Positions 10,982 to 24,460 of a DNA stretch of 64,000 bases are shown here, piece by piece (the stretch's first letter is position 1; the number at the start of each line of letters is the position of its first letter). The notes beneath the pieces are model-generated. The model ran no database searches and was not told where the DNA came from. It was given only the letters and a program-made list of their open reading frames with translations. Made by a program: the position numbers and the translations under genes. Origin of the DNA: Amia ocellicauda (Eukaryota; Chordata; Actinopteri; Amiiformes; Amiidae); NCBI RefSeq assembly GCF_036373705.1, contig NC_089858.1, forward strand, positions 10,402,001 through 10,466,000, written 5' to 3'.

Positions 10982-12560
10982 AAAAAATCTTCTCGGATGA
11001 TTCTGAGCATACAAGTTTAAAAAAAAAAAAGAAAGAAAACAAATTGTATGCAGATTAGCCACTACTGTTTTACCTGAGTAAAGGGTGCCACTGTCAAAAC
11101 CTTAGAAACGGGACTCCTGAGTTTCTCAATTGGTAAAGTCTTCACAAACTGAACAGGTTGAACCATACCGTCCAGAGATCACTTGTCATTAGTCCACTTG
11201 TGAAGAAACGTGTCTGTAGTGCATGCTGGCTCATCTTGTTTCAAATTTTACTTGATGGTGTTGGTTTTAAAAGGATGTCTACTGTCTACACTATAAGCTC
11301 CATCAAAGCTGCTGTTGTGAATGCATCGGCTTTCTTTATTGAGATTTGATTTGATTTGTTACAGTTGACAAGATTAGAAAAGCACCATCCGCCACAACAT
11401 CCCCACTGACGGCTACTTCACTGTATGTCTAAAGCTTGCTGTTCTTCATTATGCACGCCAGATGGCAGGCAATTTAGTTGAAGAGCTCAAAACGGGGGGC
11501 GTCCTGTGTGTTGTGTATCATGACGTAAATAATGCAGTTTATTGTCCCTTGGCTAAGAGGGTACGCATATGACATGGATTATGAATGGGTAACTTTAAAT
11601 TAAAAGGGACTAAAGGGGTCTTGGATATGCCATGGTCAGTCTGCTCTGGAGGGAACTGTAAAGCATGGAGGATAGTGCACACAATGCTAGAGCCCGTATC
11701 ACAATTCAAAGCGCACAGCTGCTGGTATGAATTGATCTTTGCAAAGGCAAGTGTTTTGTGAGGACCTCCAGCATCTCCTCCATGAGGTGATCCTCAGGTG
11801 CATGTCCAGCACAGTGTAGCTCCAGGGTCGGGATGTGGACAGCAAGCACTTTAAATTATTGAAAATGTAAGTATATTATTAGATTATATTTTGCCAGCTA
11901 CAAGAAAACGCTGATTGATTGATTGATTGATTGATTGGATTGATATTTTGCGAAGTATCTTGAGAAGCACTTTGAACCGTGTGTTAAAAAGGACGCTTAA
12001 AATGAAAGTTTTCTAATCTATTCTAATCTTGCACTTTTATCATCCGAAATTAAAAAAAAAAAGATTATATTTTAAGCATGCTTGCACTAAGTTATCGTGG
12101 TCTGGCTGGTATAGACAGTAATTATTCACTTTGTATTAAGTTTAATTAAAATAAGAAGGGCGATTATGATGTATAAACTGCTTAATTGGTCTGGGAGACT
12201 ATTTCCACTGTATGATCAGTATAATGATGATGACGATCATTTGTAACACAGTTTTAACATACACTTTTATTAATGCGGTATTGAAAATGTAAGTCATTGT
12301 AAGTGTTTCTCAGTTGTAAATTGGGAAGGGGGTGCATCATAAGTCTGCATCATAGGTCTAGTAACTAAACTACTTCAGCTGCGTCCACGTATCTGCACTA
12401 TTATAGGGAATTGTCTGTATTATTACTACTGGCAAACTACCGCCACCAGCCCACCTCTCCCTGCAAAAAACACCAGCGACAGTCAACACAGCCCCACAGT
12501 GCTGACTGAAAGCAATGTTGGAAATGTGTCGCTGGCATTATTAGTTAATTTATGGACATT
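10982..12560. other. Intergenic DNA between the two ZBTB genes
   Basis: No exon or transposon boundary is supported. A (GATT)n microsatellite lies at 11912-11944. The frame at 11158-11349 has no recognisable feature. Confidence 0.5.
11912..11944. repeat. (GATT)n microsatellite
   Basis: About seven near-perfect tandem copies of a 4-bp unit. Confidence 0.9.
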
Positions 12561-12777
12561 TTGCAAATCGTGTGCTTGGCTCCACAGATGCACTGTGGCA
12601 CTGGCCCCACTTACCCTGTCCGACCCGGTCTCTGAATTTCTCCCCCTTGTCCGGGGAAATTGCGCTCTACCGCTTTAAATAGTCATGCAATACCTTCTCT
12701 AGATTAGTCTGGCTCCTCCTTTCTTCTGCTCTTCAGTGCATCTGCCATTTTTCAGGACCTAAAATCTGGAGCAAGAG
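12560..12777 (+). promoter_or_regulatory. Candidate promoter and non-coding exon 1 of zbtb26
   Basis: A segment richer in C and CpG than its surroundings, with CCCCACTTACCCTGTCCGAC-type sequence, ends at a good splice donor (GAG/GTAATG, donor at 12778). Mammalian ZBTB26 has non-coding 5' exon(s) and one coding exon, and the coding exon here has an acceptor at 14179-14180, so a leader exon is expected upstream. GC-rich sequence also continues past 12778 to about 12960, so the true exon end is uncertain. Confidence 0.35.
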
Positions 12778-14180
12778 GTAATGTCTTTGATTTGAGATTG
12801 CTTGTGTGCAACAGCATCTGCCATCATGGTGCAATTAGTGCAGCCCGTAGACAGGGCTGCACGTCGGTGTGGACGAGCGAGACTGCGGCTCCAGTGCGGC
12901 TGTTTGCAAACATGGACGCTAGACTTTGCTAGAGCCATCTCTAGATGCACAAGTCTGGGCTCACCGTACCTACAAGGATTTTAGACTACTTCATATTCAC
13001 GATTTGTTCTCCATGATGAATTAATATCCCCAAATCCACCTTTCACTCGTGTAGTGCACAAAACTGCCCGAAGTAACTCAAAACTATTTAATTTGTAGGT
13101 TTTTTTTTTCTTTCTATGTCTTTTTTTGCAGCGCACACACACACATTGATCTGATGCTGTTAATGTAAGCCTTTCACACCAATGCAATTGCATACGTGGG
13201 GGGGGGGAGACGATGCGCGGTCAAACTAATGTATGCAGGTTATTTAATTGCTTAATGAGCTCTGTCTCCGCTGTCTAGAGCTACTTAGATCATGAAGTCA
13301 TGTGACTTGCGTTTTGGCTGTTTGAACGTAAATTATGTTGTCCAGGCGCCTCCTTTTGTAGACGTTTTTCTATGTGTAATTGTTTGTATTATAACTGAGC
13401 TGATTTGAATGAATAATCTGTTCATATGTGTAGTAGATGGGTCTCCCTGCTCTAGTGCTGAATACATCGGTCAAAATCTGCTGTATTATACATTATTTTT
13501 CTCCCAGCCCAAATGGATATGATTCAGTTGTGCGAGGTTATGGGCATGCAAACCTGACCAGCTGAGAAAATTGCGTGCGATTGCTGTGTGACTAATTTAA
13601 TGGACATGGTCACTGATTTACATGATTGCATGCCCATATTGTTTATTTTTAGGATTAAATCTGCTGAGTTACTTTCAATACCTTGATGTTTACCGGGATA
13701 ATGTAAGACAATGGCCTTTGCAACTTGGCACAGTGATAAAAGCTTAATATGTGCCAAGGAGAAAGCTAAGACGCCTGTGAAATGCACTTCACAATTGGGA
13801 ATCTTTACAATGGCTGCAGGATAACAGTGAAGAGAAAGTTAAACCATTCAACCAGCTGTTTTAAATATGTGACACTCCAGAGTTATTTGTAATAACCATG
13901 CAAATAATCTCTATACGTTATTAATTATATTGTTATTATTATTTTGTGTCCCACTTTAAGGTCGCAAGTGGAAACCTGCTATAAACTTTTTAGTTTTGTT
14001 TAGTTCTCAACACTTATTTATAATTCATTGTCTGTTAGGGGTGTGGTGATATTTTGAGATCTCCGTTTTGCATTGGTCTGTGAATGTGATTGCTGTCTTA
14101 AAATGACATTTATTCTTAAATCTACCCCCTGTATTATTAATATAACATCTGTATACATCTATATTTGCTTCATCTTCCAG
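12778..14180 (+). other. Probable intron 1 of zbtb26
   Basis: The stretch runs from the candidate donor at 12778 to the acceptor (TTCATCTTCCAG) ending at 14180. It holds no transposon that I recognise and no supported coding frame. Only the acceptor side is well supported. Confidence 0.4.
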
Positions 14181-14192
14181 GCCTGGTCCAAT

Positions 14193-14659
14193 ATGTCTCA
14201 GAATCCTGTGATCCTGCAGTTTAAATTTTCAAACTATGGGGACTCCATGTTGCAAAAAATGAACACGCTAAGAAAGCAAAGCAGATTCTGCGATGTGACG
14301 GTGTTCATCAATGATCTGGAGGTCCAGGGACACAAAGTGGTGTTTGCTGCCGGTTCCCCCTTTCTGAGGGATCAGTTCTTCCTGAATGATTCGAAGGAGG
14401 TGAAGATTTCCATGTTGCAGGACTCTGAAGTGGGGAAGCAGTTACTCCTGTCTTGTTACACCGGAGCTCTTGATTTCCCAGAGCTGGAGCTGGTCAACTA
14501 CCTAACAGTGGCCAGCTTCCTTCAAATGGGTCACATTGTGGAACAGTGCACTCAAGCCTTATCAAAGTTCATTAAGCCTCGGGAATCGCAGAAGGACGAA
14601 AGTGATGCCAAGATGTCTTCTGGTGAGAAGAAGGCAGACCCTGTAGCAGTGGAAGTGGA

Positions 14660-14694
<35 letters not shown>

Positions 14695-15491
14695 AGGAGG
14701 AAGACGAAGACGAGGTCATCATGCAGCCCAATTCTCCGCCTCTCCAACAGGTAGAGGACAACACAGACGGAGAGGACAGCCCCATCACCATAGTGAAGGT
14801 CGAATCCATTACAGATGCTTCCAACAGCAAGCTGCAAAACCACTTTCCCAGCTCCGTCCCGGCGGCCTCCTTGCACAGCCCCGAGCCTCAGCACTCCCTG
14901 ATCAACTCCACTGTGGACACCAGGATGGGGGAGCTGGGAGGGCAGCAGTCCCAGAGCTACAGCCTGGCCTCTGGTGCCTCCGCCGTTCTGTCTGGGAAAG
15001 CCACGTTCGGGGGCCACTTGAGATCCGCGGAGAAAGGCCTCCAGTGGTATCACCAGTGCCCCAAATGTGCGCGTGTCTTCCGCCAGCTGGAGAACTACGC
15101 CAACCACCTGAAAATGCATAAGCTGTTCATGTGCCTGCTGTGTGGCAAGACGTTCACCCAGAAGGGCAACCTCCACAGACACATGCGCGTGCACGCCGGC
15201 ATCAAGCCATTCCAGTGCAAGATCTGCGGGAAGACGTTCACTCAGAAGTGCTCTCTGCTCGATCACCTCAACCTGCACAGCGGCGATAAGCCCCACAAAT
15301 GCAACTACTGTGACATGGTGTTTGCCCACAAGCCCGTCTTAAGGAAGCATCTCAAACAGATCCACGGCAAGAACAGTTTTGACAACGCCAATGAGAGGAA
15401 CTTCCAGGAGGTCTCGGTGGATTTCGACTACAGCAGGTTACCTGACAACACAGACAGCAACCCAGGCATACCAATGGAAGAGACCATGTAG
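14193..15491 (+). CDS. zbtb26: BTB/POZ and C2H2 zinc-finger protein ZBTB26
   Basis: A single coding exon of 432 residues. The ATG at 14193 follows the splice acceptor at 14180 by 12 bp; the upstream extension of the frame is intronic. Residues about 12-128 are the BTB/POZ domain (GDSMLQKMNTLRKQSRFCDV, GHKVVFAAGSPFLRDQF). A strongly acidic Glu/Asp run occupies about residues 153-174. A sumoylation-type motif VKVE is at 201-204. The family-specific block EPQHSLINSTV follows. Four C2H2 fingers lie at about residues 287-394, the first starting CPKCARVF at C289 and the last CDMVFAHKPVLRKHLKQIH. These fingers agree almost residue for residue with mammalian ZBTB26 as I remember it, as does the tail GKNSFDNANERN. 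The protein is slightly shorter than human ZBTB26 because its C-terminus is shorter. It is a predicted nuclear DNA-binding regulator; direct targets are not known to me. Confidence 0.96.
14652..14715 (+). repeat. In-frame GAG/GAA repeat coding a poly-Glu/Asp run
   Basis: A near-uniform (GAG)n tract with interspersed GAA, GAT and GAC codons inside zbtb26. The antisense strand reads as a long serine run, which explains the shadow frame there. Such tracts expand and contract by slippage, so length polymorphism is likely. Confidence 0.9.
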
Positions 15492-16442
15492 TTTTTCCCT
15501 GTGGATTTTCAGACATTAAAGCTATGATCAATTACTTATGATATCAATGAGTAAACTCCAGTATTTATTTATTTTAACCTGCACTGAAATTGAAAAAAGG
15601 TAAAGTATTCAAAGGAATGGCATACAACAATGAAGATTTGGTTTTCTTAAGTTATGTTCATAATGCCAGATAAAAGATATACAGGAGAGAATATGCTTTA
15701 GAGTACTTTTTTCTATGGTAGTTGTAATTGAAAGACTTCATAATGCCCAATATTTCATGGCACATCTACAGACCAGATGGAGCACACAGTTAGGTGTATT
15801 ATTTATGGGCTGCTAAAGGCACTAGATATCAATTAGCAAAAATTGAATATTTTCAAGTCCTCACTAAATTCACTTCTGCTCTCATGTCTTCATGATGTTG
15901 CAGATGTTAGGGAATTTCATTGGAGCTTGTTACAGAAATAACATTTTAAGCAAGGACATTGCATCTTTAAGCCTTTATCAGTACATCTTAAAAAGTTTAA
16001 CATTTGGTCACTGAACTTAGTATACCTTAGTATACCTAAATTAGTATATTCATTCTACTTTTTATTTGGTAGGTTTTATACGTTACAAACTATGACAGAG
16101 AGGGGGAATAAAAATAATGCACAAACAGACTCATAGTATATATTTTCATTCTCTGAGGATTATAAAATTTAAAAACAGTACCAGGAACAGCAAGAATCTG
16201 TTATTGGCAGATAGTGCCAATCTCTTCAAATGGTTCACATTGGCTTCTAGTAGCTATGTTCTGAAGTAGTAATTCCTAACCCTTTCAAGCCTAAGTCACA
16301 AAATATTGTGTCAGTGAGAAACCTGTGTTTTTCCTGATGTACAGAATTGTGTAATTCTGCCAACTATGATTTATTAATTTATAATGTTTCTTGTGTGTGT
16401 CTTTAATTTATAAAACAATGTTAACAATGTAAAAACAATAAA
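15492..16442 (+). other. Probable 3' untranslated region of zbtb26
   Basis: Non-coding AT-rich sequence after the stop. Possible polyadenylation signals are ATTAAA at 15515-15520 and AATAAA at 16107-16112 and 16437-16442. Which is used cannot be told. Confidence 0.4.
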
Positions 16443-19400
16443 ATACAATCCAATATCACGAAATTGGACCAAGCTAGGCTTAATCAGGTCTCTCCTTCCT
16501 GAAATACAATGTTTTTTCACAGCAGAGATTGTAAATTGTATTTAGGGGTTCATTAAATATATTTTTTGTTTATTTCTTATTTTTAAGAAATAAGTAGAGA
16601 GGTTTCTCATGTGTGACAACGTGGCGTACCTGTTCATGCCTGAAGGCAGATTGGTTGGGAATCGCTTTACTAAATTTAATCCATTTATGGCCCAATTAAA
16701 TACTATTTCATATAGGTAAGCTGTAAAAACATTATAAATAATTTAATGTAAGTGAAAAAACAACAACAATGTAATACAACAATAGAATACAGTTCCTATA
16801 TATACATGGCTACTACTGGTATTCAAATCTTATAAATTCCTGCCACTGGTTTCTTTGTGTTTTTTGTTTCTTTTTACAGGTTTAGCACCCTCTATTTATA
16901 ATCTGTGTGACAGTGTAAACTATGAATGATTTTCTGTGTTTTTTGGATATGGATTTTAGCTGTTAAAATAGCCACAAAGCTTGCATTTCCTTATTTTCCT
17001 AAGTAAGGGACTGTTAGAGACTGCCTGGTATAGGCCTTGCAAGCAGAAATACATTTCATGATGTGTGTGTGAAAAAACATTCCTGACCATGAAAATGTTT
17101 TGAAAATCAACCTTATTTAAAAACAATAAATTGCTATGATTTTTAATTCTGTGCAAGTGTGCATCTCATTGAGGCAGAACATGCAGCAGGCTTATACATA
17201 CTCTGACGTGTGTGCAATTTAATTTGTGTCTGTCTGTGCACACACTTGAGCTAATTAAACCAAAAAAACTGTCCTGAATAGTAGAACCTGCTTCGACGCA
17301 CTGTGCACTGCTGTTTTCTACAGATTGCCTTGAAGATCATCAATCCTGTGTCAGCAGTAGCTTGCTAGGTTGGGAAACATTGTGTGTTTTGCTTTTCCCT
17401 TCCATTCTATTATAGTATCCACTCTGACCATCTCATCTCCTGCTTGTAAAATTATATCTAATATATCTAACCTTTAATTAGTAGCTAATTCATTCTAGAA
17501 CCCTGTCATGCTGTCTGCACTGGTCTCCTGCTTATTTGTGTGTGTGTGTGTGTGTGTGTGTGTGGCTGCCTGTAATAGAACAAATTAATTAACTGAACCT
17601 CAGAGAGCAGGGATTCTCCGTGTTCAAGAATCCACATCTACCCAGAATGCATCATTGTCCCAGCATCCTCCCAAAGGTTCAGCCCAAATAAATACTGTAT
17701 ATATACTTATTAATAAATGAGCAGCCAGGCCATCAGGGATGGAGCTGAGTGACTTAGACATGTTTTCAAAGGCATTGTCCAATAGGATTCCTCAATGCAG
17801 TCTTGGCTTGTTGTACATACTGCTCCAGAAATGTCACACGCACTTAGTCCATAAGAGTTCAAACTCATTGGCTCAGCTGGCATTTCTTTTCCCCCATTGC
17901 AACTTCTTTCCATCTTCAAGGTTTTAACTTATTTAGCAGCTAGTACATCCTGGGTATGACTCGGCAAGAAGGGGAACATTTTTTTTACTTTAATGAACTT
18001 TAATTACATTTTTGAACACATACAGAAGAGATTAAAGCGATGTCTGATGGATGCCAAGTACAACACAATGATATCTCTGTGGTCTCTGTTCAAAGGTGGT
18101 GAAAATACTACCTTGGTCTTACTATACATAAGCCTTTAATTATTCTGTAATTTAAATGCAATGGATTTTTACAGCTGTATTTTTTCGTCTGATTCCTTTT
18201 TGTGATCGACAAAAATCAGTTGAGTAAGTGGAAAAACTACTTTTAGGAATTAAACATCAACTGTTTCAAATGAGTGGTCAAGCATCTATCAAGCTTGGGT
18301 GGCCCCTTTAAGTGTTTGGAAGAAGAATCATATAAACTGTGGCTTAAGAGAGATTTAACTTGTCCACTTGTATAGGTGTAGTGTAAAGTAGTCATTTTAT
18401 ACATGAATGATATGACATGTATTAAAATTGCATGGCCTATTCTGCATACCCTGAGGAGATGCAAGTGAAATGGACTAGACACTATGCCTGGTGACATGGC
18501 TATCACTCTAGTAAGTGCTGTAAGTATATTATACTATACTGAACTATTCTGCATCACAAACCCTCCCCAATCCAGCTGTCAAGCTAGAGTGTGTAATCAC
18601 TTAAGCTGAGTTAAACTACCCACTGTTTAGACAACTACTAATAGTTTCAATCAAAGTGAGTAATCAGTAATTACACTAATTCCCTCTCACCTCTTTCTTT
18701 CCCCCCCCCCCCAGATCTTAACCCTATGTTTGTCTGATCACCCTGAAGCCAGAGACTTATTTGTAGTAGAGTATAATTTTGTATGTGTCTTTTTATTATA
18801 TTAAATGTCTGCAAAGAACAAGATCTTTTTTTTTTTCACTGTTTGTTTGTTTGTTTGTATGTTATCCCCTCAGACCTTTTAATTAAATGTGTTTATGGCA
18901 ATGGCAAAGACTTGGAGTGTAGGAGAGAATGTATTAAAATATCGCATAGGTCAATATAAAAGATGAATGTCTGTTCATGGAGACATTTTCTGTAGCAGCC
19001 CAAACTAATAAAGTAATTAAAAACTTGTCCACAGACAGACATTTTTTATAAGTTTAAAAGTCAGATTTAAAACTGTATTTCCCGTTGCACCAATTGTTAA
19101 ACATGACCATGATCACTTACCAAAAGTAAAAGCTTTTTTTGATGTGTAAATATATTACATGGTTTGTTTGACTTAATGTATGATACCTCTGCACGGGGAC
19201 TTGGTGCTCTAAATGGGCTAATGATTAAAACAGTTTAGGAAAGAGAGAACATTAAATCTACTTAATTGGGTGCCGTTTGATAGCTGTTTGTTAAGAAGGT
19301 TGTGTGGGTGCTTTTCCAGGGCTCTTGAATGATACTACAGTACCTGGAAAATCCTGCTTTCAGTCTGTCTCTAGTTTTAGTCAGTCCCCTTAGTCAGTTA

Positions 19401-19973
19401 TTTTTCATCCCAGTATCCCAGAGGCTTTCTGTCACTTTAAGGAAAAATAACTCATTTGTAAACATGTCATGTTTTTGTGCCTTTTTACATTTCCTCAACA
19501 GCTCACTCATAGTGCCAGTGCACTGCCTTTTCCACTGACAACATGAAAGCCATAATTTTGTTTGATCAATTGTTCAATTTACTTAAAATTAATAAACCAA
19601 AGTTAAATTAATTTCCATGAGCTGGCCTAAGAAAACCCTGCCATTTAAACAAGTAGCTTAAAAGCTGTCAAAAAGAAAAATGAAAAGGCTGCTCTTCTGA
19701 ATAAAACAACATCCTCCTTAAAAACAGTGAGAGTGCACAGTGCTTTTGATTTGTATAGCGTCCAATTCTGGAAAATTGTAGACACAATGTGCAAACCTGT
19801 AGAATCTGTGGAAGCATATTGGGTTGCAGGTGGATGCAGGTGATACAAAACTGTCTGTAGCCTTTTTGTAATCTCTTTAGCAGAGAGTCAATGCATATCC
19901 ATAAACACAGCTGTAAAATACATTTTATTTCCCCCATAGGTTTTTGTTTAAATTCATTGAACACAAGAGTATA
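16443..19973. other. Intergenic DNA, no gene recognised
   Basis: AT-rich sequence with a (TG)n tract at 17537-17564, a run of about 12 C at 18701-18712, and only short unsupported frames. No transposon termini were found until the TA at 19972-19973. Confidence 0.5.
17537..17564. repeat. (TG)n microsatellite
   Basis: About 14 uninterrupted TG units. Confidence 0.95.
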
Positions 19974-21472
<1,499 letters not shown>

Positions 21473-21715
21473 TACTGTACGTATATTTATATTAAATACT
21501 AATTTGCATTGATATTGTATGCTATCTATCATCATTAAAATGACAACACCCTACATTTACTAGCACTAGAAGTAATGGTCCACAAAAAATATACTTTATT
21601 AAATTCAATAGGTGGCAATATTTCCATTCCAGTTTCTCAGTTCAGGCCTTTGAAAAGCCTCTTGCTCTGTGAGTGGTTACAGCAAGCAACCCTCCCATTG
21701 TCAGTGATGGAATCA

Positions 21716-21717
<2 letters not shown>

Positions 21718-21770
<53 letters not shown>
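21718..21770. repeat. (AT)n followed by (GA)n microsatellite
   Basis: About 20 AT units followed by a short GA run. Confidence 0.95.
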
Positions 21771-21818
21771 AAACAGTCATTCCATTTACAATTAATGCAC
21801 TTCAGTTATATATATATA

Positions 21819-22183
21819 CACCAATCAGCCATAACATTATGACCACTGACAAGTGAAGTGAATAACACTGATAATCTCGTTATCATGGCACCTGTCAGTG
21901 GGTGGGATATATTAGGCAGCAAGTGAATATTTTGTCCTCAAAATTGATGTGTTAGAAGCAGGAAAATGGGAATCGTAAGGATCTGAGCGACTTTGACAAG
22001 GGCCCAATTGTGATGGCTAGACAACTGCAGCTCTTGTGGGGTGTTCCCGGTCTGCAGTGGTCAGTACCTATCAAAAGTGGTCCAAGGAAGGAAACAGGGT
22101 CATGGGTGGCCAAGGCTCATTGATGCACGAGGGGGACCTACACAATATTAGGCAGGTGGTCATAATGTTAAGGCTGATCGGTG
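21819..22183 (+). mobile_element. Non-autonomous deletion derivative of another Tc1/mariner family
   Basis: Termini CACCAATCAGCCATAACATT and its inverse TAATGTTAAGGCTGATCGGT bound a 365-bp unit; TA precedes the left end, while the right flank is TT. The interior keeps the start of a transposase reading frame (a Lys-Asp-Leu-Ser-Asp-Phe-Asp-Lys-Gly block, then a helix-turn-helix remnant VSTYQKWSKEG) joined directly to the extreme C-terminal codons (ILGRW). The whole catalytic core is deleted. It is a MITE-like product of internal deletion. Confidence 0.85.
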
Positions 22184-22553
22184 TTTATATCTATCTATAT
22201 CTATATATCTATATCTATCTTTGTACAGTAAATGAGTAATACATGAGTAAGTGGGTGGTGGGGGAGGGGAGTACAGTGTTTCGATTGGCAGTAGCTCCCC
22301 TGAATTCACTGGCTTGTGAAGTCCTATTTCTAAAGGTCTATATAATAAGTCAGTGGAATAAATACTCGACAAAACATATATAGTTGAATAGAAAATGACT
22401 GGAGAGTGGGTGAGTGAAAGCAACAGAAAAATGCTGCATTAATGTAAATAAATGTACTGGTCTCATTAATCAAGTTTTACATACAATGACTATGCAAGAA
22501 TGCCACAGAAAAAATGTCAAAATGACAGCTTCAGAAAGCGATTTATTTAAATA

Positions 22554-22616
<63 letters not shown>
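22554..22616. repeat. (ATT)n microsatellite
   Basis: About 20 uninterrupted trinucleotide units; it encodes isoleucine runs in a chance frame. Confidence 0.95.
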
Positions 22617-23400
22617 CCAATGCCTCTTTTCAATTAATATTCATAATACATATGATTTCATATTATTTCTTATAGACATACCTCCATGACATGTTATGGG
22701 CAGGCAAATGGTCAATTTCACACATGTGGGAGAGTAGTGATATATTGGTGATAAATCTAAGAATACAAATACAGAGGGAGAGACACGTTTACAGAATAAA
22801 TTAATTTCCTTCATTTTTCCAGGCAAGTCTACAATTGAGCCCCGTTTGCCAATTTCAACTGCAAAATCACCTTTCTGTATATAAAGACACTTTAAGTAGC
22901 AAAAAGTAAATCAAAAAATGAAAATGAATGTTGAAAATGCAATATGCCTCATCAATCTATGAGTTAAAAATGAATTCAGAAGGAGTTGTGGAAAACCAGG
23001 CTCAGATTTGCATGTTTGTAGGCCACACCAAAGATTTTGTTCAAGCTGGAGTTTGAGATTAGGTTCCAACTAATAATACTTTGTGCTGCCAACTGCAAAG
23101 ATTGATTTAGGCCCTACAGTCATGTGCAATATGTCCTTTGGCCAATTCTCTTAACAACAGGCGAATGCACTGACAGTTATGCAAAATGTAGATCACCATC
23201 ATGTACACAATATAATGATATATCTGTAGAAGCCACAGTCAGTGATTAAGCAAATCTGAAATGCATGTTTCAAATTAGTTGGCTCACATACAATTCTTCG
23301 GATGAAAAAACAACTCATACAACACACAGTCTGTGCCACAATACAAATTGCAGCCTTGTGCATAGTGATAACATGCATGCAAGGGCAAAAAAAAAACACA
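22617..23400. other. Intergenic DNA upstream of rc3h2
   Basis: AT-rich, with no supported feature. CpG frequency rises from about 23420 onward, leading into the candidate promoter. Confidence 0.45.
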
Positions 23401-23419
23401 TAAAAACTTTTGCTAACAC

Positions 23420-23989
23420 TGCGTCGTGATGCCCAACTTCGCAGCTCCTAAAAATGCTCTCCTGTCTCTTTAAACGCAGATGCAGCCTACGCCTCGAAAA
23501 GCGGCTTGTTCCGGCTTTGCCACTTTACATCTTTATATCCTTGCACAGCCTATGAAAATAGTACCTTCCCAAGCAAGAGCATTACAAATGGTAATTATTA
23601 ACAGATGTGAAAAATCTATTTTATTCCAAAGGGCTCATAACATATCGCAATAGAGTTGCCATGGTCTGTGCAGCTCCGTCGGCAGCGGTGTTTTCTGTGT
23701 TGTGACCCGGCGGAGGGATACGCAGCTGTGGGAGATCCCCCAGTTGACAGGACTACAGTCTAGTGAACCCGGGCGAAAATGTCGTCGCAGAGCCCGGACA
23801 TCTGCGCTGCAATTGACACAAATGACATTTTAAATTCCTTGTTATGACCCGCGGACTGCTGACTCTAAAAGAAACAAAACAAATATTTTGCTTCTGTGAA
23901 GTTACGGTTAATGCACTGTTCTTTTTTTTTTCTCTCGGTCAAAAAAAGAAGAAGCGATGGATGATATTACTCTTACCCTAGTGCCTGAG
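23420..23989 (+). promoter_or_regulatory. rc3h2: Candidate promoter and 5' leader exon of rc3h2
   Basis: CpG-bearing sequence (GCGTCGTG, CGCCTCGAAAAGCGG, CGGCGGAGGGATACGC, CCCGGGCGAAAATGTCGTCG) stands out from AT-rich flanks. The segment ends in a strong donor (CCTGAG/GTAGGT, donor at 23990). It is the only obvious CpG-rich region between zbtb26 and the rc3h2 start exon, on the right strand, and vertebrate RC3H2 has a non-coding first exon. If spliced to the acceptor at 40899, the leader would carry at least two short upstream open frames (22 codons from 23779; 14 codons from 23957 across the junction, ended by TAG at 40909). Promoter and exon limits are inferred. Confidence 0.5.
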
Positions 23990-24386
23990 GTAGGTGACTT
24001 GACAGCACTGAGTTGTTTTTGCTGGGTTTGCACTTGAATGTGACAGCAGTGTGTTGTGTGCAGCTTGATCCATCTGTTGGACCATTGCATATGGTTATGT
24101 AACACAGGCAACATTTTTTAATGCAAATCTCTGGTTTTGGTGAGGAGTGCATGCAATGTTATTTGCATTGAGTGAAGTGTCAAATCAAAAAAAGAAAGAA
24201 AGCTTGAGTACATATAAGTGGAAAGTGTTGGCTCGCTCTCCAAAGAGATCAGTTGCACCCTGAAGCCAATACAGCACAGTCAGATTTACTGCAAGCTGGA
24301 GAATTTTCCCGAAAAACTGCTTCACTTGTTTACCGGGCGGAAACGAGTTATCTGGAAGCATTTCTGTGCTCATGAAACGTGTTTGA

Positions 24387-24460
24387 CAGATGTGTGGTTA
24401 TGTTTCTAGTGCAGATGTGTGGTTATGTTTCTAGTGCAGATGTGTGGTTATGTTTCTAGT
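24387..24460. repeat. 25-bp minisatellite, three copies
   Basis: Three tandem copies of a 25-bp unit containing CAGATGTGTGGTTATGTTTC and then TAGTG, with almost no divergence. They lie about 400 bp downstream of the candidate rc3h2 leader exon. Confidence 0.93.

Noticed and set aside
14552..15329. Reverse-strand frames of 92 and 255 codons opposite zbtb26
   Set aside because: They are shadows of the conserved zinc-finger gene; the serine run is the antisense of the GAG repeat.
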